DNA of 38,806 bases, taken from positions 1 through 38,806 of the forward strand of contig JAFZID010000110.1 in the NCBI GenBank assembly GCA_017554565.1. Direction: 5' to 3'. Under the pieces are notes generated by a model. It saw only the letters and a list, made by a program, of their open reading frames with translations. It made no database searches and had not been told where the DNA came from. The first letter of the stretch is position 1, and the number at the start of each line of letters is the position of its first letter. Below, piece after piece: positions 34,110 to 38,806 of the stretch. The DNA comes from a bacterium (GTDB lineage Bacteria > Auribacterota > UBA3054). A program made the translations under genes and the position numbers.

Positions 34110-36599
34110 ATGGAATCTGCTTCCGCCCAAAAGCCAAGCGCAAAACCGCAGCGTTTCTTTACCAACGGTGATCCGGTAACGGAGAGAGGCATACGCCGCG
34201 CCCTCAACATGACCATTCTGTCCGGAGTTTTCAGCAACGTCTGGACAGCCATTACCGTAAACCTCCCCTACCAGATGTATCTGTCGGTTCTGCAGGCTTC
34301 CGGTAAGCTGATCGGTCTGGCCGGCACGATAACGAGCTTCACGATGATACTGCAGCTGCCGGGGGCTTTCATTTCCGAGATGCTGAAGGAAAGGCGGCCT
34401 ATGGTCATCTTTTTCGCCTTCATTCAGCGCTTCCTCTGGTTTATCCCGGCCTTCATGCCGCTCTTAACTAAGGACTACAAAGTCCTGGCCATAACCTTGG
34501 TCGCCGTCTGCGTCACCAGTATGGCGCTCGGCAACTTCATCACCGGCTCCTGGCTGGCCTGGATGACTGATCTCATCCCCAACGACAAGGCCGGCAATTA
34601 CTGGGGCCGCCGCATGACCATCGTCATGACGGTCTATCTCGGCACGATCTTCCTTTCCGGTTACGCTCTGGACATTTTGCCCGGGCCATGGAAGGATCTT
34701 CCGCTCTTAGGTTTCATGGTGGTCTTCTTTGTTGCCGGCGTCTTCAGCATGATCGATATTTTCTATCAGACTAAGACGGCCGAAGTGACACCCGAGCATC
34801 CCAACCGTGAAAAGGGCATGATAGAAAGGGCGATGATACCTTTCAAGAGCAAAGACTTTCTCTACCTTACTTTCGCCTACAGCGCCTGGTTCTTCCTGAA
34901 CACCATCTTCGCGGCTTTCTCTTACATCTTCATCCGCGAAGAATACGGCATAAGCTACCATGTCATTTCCTTCATCGCCGGCGCGAACATCCTGGGCATA
35001 GTGGCCTTCAGCCGGATCAGCGGCTATATCATCGACAGGCTGTCCGCCAGGAACTATGTGATCTTTTTGATCATCATAGAACCCCTGGTCAACCTCTACT
35101 GGTTTTTCATCTATCCGGACAAAAGCTTCAGCTTTTCCCTGCCCTATATTGAACGCACTTTTGTTGTCGCCCAGCCGGTCCTGGTATTGATGATCGGGCA
35201 GTTCATGTTCGGCGCGCTGGCCAACGCCGTTTACATGGGACAGATGGCGCTCTTGGGCATTCATGCTCCTACCCACGACCGCTCCATCGCCATGGCGAGC
35301 CATAACTTCGTCGTGGGCATGATCTCGGCCCTGGGACCTGTTCTCGCCGGTATCTTCATCGACCACTTCAAGACTTATCACACCGTCGTCCTGGGATCTG
35401 ACTGGCGCTATATGCAGCTTATCGCGGCCGGATTGGCAGTCTTCGCCTGGGGCGCCGTGCTTCCCCTGTTCTTCAAGATCTCCGTAATGGCGAACGAGCT
35501 GCCCTTCAAGGACGCCGTAGGACGCCTGGCCTTCTACAATCCCATCAGGATGGCGCGCTCCATGTACAACATCATCACCATCCAGAACTCCACGGACGCG
35601 GAAGCCAGGGCGGAGGCCGTGGAAGAGCTGGGCGAAGAGAACGCGGCCATCGCGGTGAAAGACCTGGTGGAAAAGATGGGCGACCCCTCCTATGAAGTCA
35701 GGGAAGCCGCCGCCAAAGCCTTGGGCACCATCGGCAGCCCGGACGCCATCAAAGCCATCCTGGAACTTCTTAAGGACGAGGACACCGACCTGCCCATCAC
35801 CCTGATCAGGGCTTTGAGGATGAACAACAGCAAGGAAGGCATCCCCATCATCACGGAAAAACTGGATTCCCAAAATCCCTTCGTGCAGCGCGAGGCCGCC
35901 AGGACCCTGGGCGTCCTTGGCGGCGTAACCGCCATCCCCAGGCTCTGGGAGCTATTGAAGACCACCAACAACGCCACCGTGGCCACCGCCGTCTCCGGCG
36001 CCCTGGCCAAACTTGGCTGCTCCGACGCCATTAAGGACATCTGGCCTCACTACCGGCAGACTGAAAACGTGACCTTGAAAAAGGAAATGGCCCTGGCCAT
36101 CAGCACCATTCTGGTTCCCGACGGCGGCTTTTACGAGATCATGACCAAGGAGGACAAAGCCTTCGCCAGCCAGCCGGAAAAAATGATCTCCACTTTCTCC
36201 TGGAGCGTCATGTGCATAGCCGAGCGTCTCTCCTCTTCCCAGACGCCGGGAAGGACCCACCATCAGAACATCCTGCTCGCCAGCACGCAGAAAGAAAAAG
36301 CGAAAAGAATGCTCGTTGCCTACGAGAGCAATCCTCCCCTGGCGGCCCTCCTGGCCTGGAACATAGGAAAGGACATCGGATACCTGCGCTTCGGCTTCGC
36401 TTCGCCCCGCAACAGCAATTTGGACGAGGAGTATCTCGACAACCTCTACGACTGCGACGAACGTTTCGGACTGGGCATGTGGTTCATGCATCAGCTTAAC
36501 GAAGCAGCCAAAAACCTGGAATCCATCTCCTCCCTGGACATCCTCATCGTCATGCATTTCCTCTCCTGCTGGTGCCGGGAGGAAGCCACCAAGCCTTGA
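34110..36599 (+). CDS. MFS transporter with C-terminal HEAT-repeat domain
   Basis: A fusion of 829 residues. Residues from about 30 to 480 form a twelve-helix major facilitator domain (FSNVWTAITVNLPYQMYLSVLQASG; LTFAYSAWFFLNTIFAAFSYIF; GALANAVYMGQMALLGI). From about residue 495 a cytoplasmic HEAT-like/PBS-lyase repeat region begins (DPSYEVREAAAKALGTIGSPDAI; NPFVQREAARTLGVLGGVTAI), then a helical tail to the end. The ATG at 34110 is chosen over more distant in-frame starts because those would run through the rpe promoter. The substrate is unknown. The stop is directly back to back with the ybaK stop on the other strand, with no intergenic base. Confidence 0.88.
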   Translation: MESASAQKPSAKPQRFFTNGDPVTERGIRRALNMTILSGVFSNVWTAITVNLPYQMYLSVLQASGKLIGLAGTITSFTMILQLPGAFISEMLKERRPMVIFFAFIQRFLWFIPAFMPLLTKDYKVLAITLVAVCVTSMALGNFITGSWLAWMTDLIPNDKAGNYWGRRMTIVMTVYLGTIFLSGYALDILPGPWKDLPLLGFMVVFFVAGVFSMIDIFYQTKTAEVTPEHPNREKGMIERAMIPFKSKDFLYLTFAYSAWFFLNTIFAAFSYIFIREEYGISYHVISFIAGANILGIVAFSRISGYIIDRLSARNYVIFLIIIEPLVNLYWFFIYPDKSFSFSLPYIERTFVVAQPVLVLMIGQFMFGALANAVYMGQMALLGIHAPTHDRSIAMASHNFVVGMISALGPVLAGIFIDHFKTYHTVVLGSDWRYMQLIAAGLAVFAWGAVLPLFFKISVMANELPFKDAVGRLAFYNPIRMARSMYNIITIQNSTDAEARAEAVEELGEENAAIAVKDLVEKMGDPSYEVREAAAKALGTIGSPDAIKAILELLKDEDTDLPITLIRALRMNNSKEGIPIITEKLDSQNPFVQREAARTLGVLGGVTAIPRLWELLKTTNNATVATAVSGALAKLGCSDAIKDIWPHYRQTENVTLKKEMALAISTILVPDGGFYEIMTKEDKAFASQPEKMISTFSWSVMCIAERLSSSQTPGRTHHQNILLASTQKEKAKRMLVAYESNPPLAALLAWNIGKDIGYLRFGFASPRNSNLDEEYLDNLYDCDERFGLGMWFMHQLNEAAKNLESISSLDILIVMHFLSCWCREEATKP

Positions 36600-37082
36600 T
36601 CACCTGTCCAAGATAAGATCGCAAGTTGCGGCGCCGGTCGTTTTCAAAAGCGTTTCCGGCGCCGTGATTATTTGAAAACCGATTTCCCCGGCGCTGAAAC
36701 AGATCTTCTCCAATTTAAGCGCCGATTCGTCAAGAAAGACCGGAAACCTTCTTTTCATGCCTATTGGCGAGCAGCCGCCGTGGACGTAGCCCACTTCCTG
36801 GAAAAGCTCTTTGCTTTTCAGCATGGAAAGGCTCTTCTCCCCCGCCGCCTTGGCGGCCTTCTTCAGATCGAGTTCCGCAGGCCCCGGAATGACGAAGACG
36901 AAAATGCCCTTGGGATGTCCGTTGGTGGTGACCAGCGTCTTATAGACAGTCTCCGGCGGGAAGCCCAGGATCGACGCGACCTCCACGGCGCTGGGAACAT
37001 CCTTATAAGAAAAGGAGCGCAGCTCGAAAGCTGCGCCTTCCTTTTCCAGTATCCTCACCGCGTTGGTCTTGTGGGTCTTCAC
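36600..37082 (-). CDS. ybaK: YbaK/EbsC-family aminoacyl-tRNA deacylase
   Basis: A 160-residue member of the YbaK (Cys-tRNA(Pro) deacylase) family, which clears cysteine wrongly loaded on tRNA-Pro. PPETVYKTLV carries the conserved Lys (Lys48). GIFVFVIPGPAELDLKKAAKA and VGYVHGGCSPIGMKRRFPVFLD are family signatures. The start is GTG, overlapping the upstream synthetase stop as GTGA. Exact substrate specificity within the family is not certain. Confidence 0.93.
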   Translation of the reverse strand: MKTHKTNAVRILEKEGAAFELRSFSYKDVPSAVEVASILGFPPETVYKTLVTTNGHPKGIFVFVIPGPAELDLKKAAKAAGEKSLSMLKSKELFQEVGYVHGGCSPIGMKRRFPVFLDESALKLEKICFSAGEIGFQIITAPETLLKTTGAATCDLILDR

Positions 37083-38725
37083 TTTTTCAAAAGCTCTTCG
37101 GCGATCTCTTTCAGAGCGCGGAAGTCTGTTTTGCCTGTGCCTTGCAGCGGGATCTTTTCGACTTTCAGGACCTGGCTGATCCTGGCGAGGTTGGAGAATC
37201 CGCCTTCTTTAAGCGCGTTGTTCACTTCCGTCTTGTCGATGTCCTGGGTCGTCAGCATGACGATGAAGGGCTTGCCGTCGCCCTCAAAATACTGCAGAGC
37301 CAAACTCGGGCCCATGGCGTTGGAGGGCCACTTGGCTTCCAAAATTTGCTCCAGAGCCGGCAGGCTGATCATCTCGCCGCCAATCTTCACGAAGCGTTTC
37401 AAACGGCCGGAAATAACGATGACGCCTTCTTCCGTAAGGTAGCCGATGTCGCCGGTGTTGTACCATGTCAGGCCGTCGAATTCCAGGAAGGGGCTCTTCA
37501 GACTCTTGTCAAGGTAACCGCTGAAAATGCTGGGGCCGGAAACGCAGATGATGCCTTCCTGCATGGGAGGAAGCTTCTCATTGGTCTCAAGGGAGACGAT
37601 GGCGGCCTTCACATGCTTGAAAGGTTTGCCCACGCCGACGGTCCTGGGCGCTTTGTAATCGCCGACAGCGATCACGGGAGAGCATTCCGTAACGCCGTAG
37701 CCTTCCCTCAGGATGGCCTGGGGCGCGATCTTGTCGTAGCCCTCGAAAACTTCCTGCGGCGTTCTCTCACCGCCTGACACGACCTTAAGAACATACTGCA
37801 GCTGCTCTGGCCTGGCCGCTTTCAGAATGCCTTTCAAAAAAGTTGGAGTGGCCGGCAGAATGGACATTTTCCAATCTTCCAGCATCTGGGCCAGATTCTT
37901 GTAATCCAAAGGATTGGGATAGTGCACGGTCCTGACGCCCGCCACCATCGGCAGCACTACGGAAGTGGTGAGGCCGTAGGAATGGAAGGGCGGGAGAATG
38001 GAAAATATGGAGTCCTGGGAATTGGCCAAAAGCGCCTCGGCCGCGTCGCCGCTGTTGATAAGCAGATTCTTGTGCGTAAGAGGAACGCCTTTGGGCAGGT
38101 TCTCGGAACCAGACGTGAAAAGGATCAGCGCGACGTCGTCCTCTTTAGTGTCCTTCTGGTTGTAGAGGGAAAGGATGGTGTCAACGGGCAGCAGGCTCTT
38201 CACGAAGGCTTTCAGTTTGCCCCAGGGCGTGGCGCCCGCTTTCAAAATATCCTCAAGGAACATGAGCTTGTCCTCAAAGAGATCCTTGGGCACGTTGTCC
38301 ATGCGGCTCCAGACTTTCTTGGAGGTCAGAATAGTCGTCAGTTCCGCGGTCTTTAGAACGTGTTCCAGGCTCTTCCTGCCCAGCGTCCAGTTCAGGGGCA
38401 CGGGAACTTTCTTCGCCATGATGCAGCCCACTAGAAGATGGTCGGTGGCCGCAAGCGACGGCATGAAGATGCCGATCCTTTCCGCCTTGATATTCTTGAC
38501 GGAATCGGCAATGAGAAGCGTCACGACGCGGGATTTGGCGTAGTCAAGTTCGCCAAGTATCGCGTCGGCGTCGGAAATATACTTTTTGCCCAACCGCGCG
38601 CATGCTTTCAGATAGGCTTCAGGGATCGTCGAGCCGTCGATGAACGGTTCGGGCCTATTTTCATTGGCGAACCATTTTTTTGAAGGCATGAAACGGAAGG
38701 ATTTGTTGTCTTGTTCGTTGCTCAT
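37079..38725 (-). CDS. Acyl-ACP/acyl-CoA synthetase-like AMP-dependent ligase
   Basis: An ANL-superfamily adenylating enzyme of 548 residues. It has the P-loop TSGSENLPKG (204-213), PPFHSYGLT, EGYGVTECSP, YNTGDIGYL, the hinge GRLKRFVKIGGEMIS and the catalytic Lys near 532 in GTGKTDF. PFHSYG and RFVKIGGEMIS are closest by eye to the acyl-ACP synthetase half of Aas, which reloads fatty acids for phospholipid repair; here there is no fused acyltransferase. The ATG overlaps the stop of another synthetase gene upstream (ATGA), and its own stop overlaps ybaK. Confidence 0.85.
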   Translation of the reverse strand: MSNEQDNKSFRFMPSKKWFANENRPEPFIDGSTIPEAYLKACARLGKKYISDADAILGELDYAKSRVVTLLIADSVKNIKAERIGIFMPSLAATDHLLVGCIMAKKVPVPLNWTLGRKSLEHVLKTAELTTILTSKKVWSRMDNVPKDLFEDKLMFLEDILKAGATPWGKLKAFVKSLLPVDTILSLYNQKDTKEDDVALILFTSGSENLPKGVPLTHKNLLINSGDAAEALLANSQDSIFSILPPFHSYGLTTSVVLPMVAGVRTVHYPNPLDYKNLAQMLEDWKMSILPATPTFLKGILKAARPEQLQYVLKVVSGGERTPQEVFEGYDKIAPQAILREGYGVTECSPVIAVGDYKAPRTVGVGKPFKHVKAAIVSLETNEKLPPMQEGIICVSGPSIFSGYLDKSLKSPFLEFDGLTWYNTGDIGYLTEEGVIVISGRLKRFVKIGGEMISLPALEQILEAKWPSNAMGPSLALQYFEGDGKPFIVMLTTQDIDKTEVNNALKEGGFSNLARISQVLKVEKIPLQGTGKTDFRALKEIAEELLKK

Positions 38726-38806
38726 TTGCTTTGCTTGAGTTTTAACTTAAGTGAACGGTAGTCTGTTTTGCCGGTTCCGAGGAGCGGCATCTCAGGAATG
38801 TTTATG
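38722..38806 (-). CDS. C-terminus of a second AMP-dependent synthetase, cut by the window edge
   Basis: Only 27 codons and the stop are present. The frame reads INIPEMPLLGTGKTDYRSLK and continues with a Lys-rich end. The GTGKTDYRSLK motif matches the catalytic-lysine C-terminus of the neighbouring synthetase (GTGKTDFRALK), so a tandem paralogue runs off the right edge. The stop overlaps the next start as ATGA. This frame is too short for ordinary ORF calling. Confidence 0.8.
   Translation of the reverse strand, partial: INIPEMPLLGTGKTDYRSLKLKLKQSK

Overview
The window is about 38.8 kb of mostly GC-rich bacterial chromosome, densely coded, with many genes joined by ATGA, GTGA or TGATG overlaps. 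The gene content fits a Gram-negative member of the PVC group (Lentisphaerota, Kiritimatiellota or Verrucomicrobiota-like). The signs are BamA, lipoproteins, a PEP-CTERM-tailed surface protein, an LL-diaminopimelate aminotransferase (DapL), Rnf-type membrane subunits and an MFS-HEAT fusion. This placement is an inference; there is no rRNA or other decisive marker here.

Layout. (1) 1-2823: the 3' part of ligA and a dihydrolipoyl dehydrogenase gene. (2) 2824-7240: an AT-rich island with different codon use. It holds a fused nuclease-methyltransferase restriction-modification protein, a one-TRD specificity subunit followed by the wreck of a second TRD, and a GIY-YIG/DUF5655-like protein. It ends at a strong bidirectional terminator. 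(3) 7260-8680 (-): a small lipoprotein and an unknown secreted protein, followed by a region of stacked hairpins at 8753-8897. (4) 8960-15707 (+): one long probable operon, dapL-folK-rnfD-rnfG-rnfE-rnfA, then an S10 peptidase, a degenerate ABC-ATPase fragment and a DUF486 membrane protein. rnfB and rnfC are absent. (5) 15853-19795 (-): bamA, a DUF799-like lipoprotein and a secreted protein, as an overlapping operon. (6) 19796-20110: a gene-free stretch with three perfect DnaA boxes. (7) tadA (-) and a large PEP-CTERM protein gene (+).

(8) 23390-29986 (+): an SMC-like operon of the Wadjet/MksBEF class (JetA/MksF, JetB/MksE, JetC/MksB). It has a promoter framed by a perfect 10-bp inverted repeat. 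There is no JetD/MksG nuclease in the window. The JetC-like ATPase ends in a roughly 75-residue Lys/Pro/Ala-rich tail resembling histone H1, and its stop codon overlaps the start of a cytidine deaminase gene. This is the strongest candidate for an unusual system. (9) 29987-30185: two nearly identical 29-bp palindromes. (10) 30186-33988 (-): rpe, a phosphohexomutase gene, a PrmA-GNAT fusion and a DUF2752 protein. (11) 34110-36599 (+): an MFS transporter with a HEAT-repeat C-terminus, directly abutting the convergent unit ybaK / acyl-ACP synthetase-like gene / the end of a second tandem synthetase gene that runs off the right edge.

How the parts fit. Most genes are housekeeping: DNA repair and replication (ligA), lysine/peptidoglycan precursor (dapL), folate (folK), redox-driven ion transport (rnf), outer-membrane assembly (bamA), tRNA editing (tadA, ybaK), sugar phosphates (rpe, mutase) and lipid recycling (the synthetases). 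Two segments look like genome defence or accessory DNA: the AT-rich R-M island and the JetABC-like operon.
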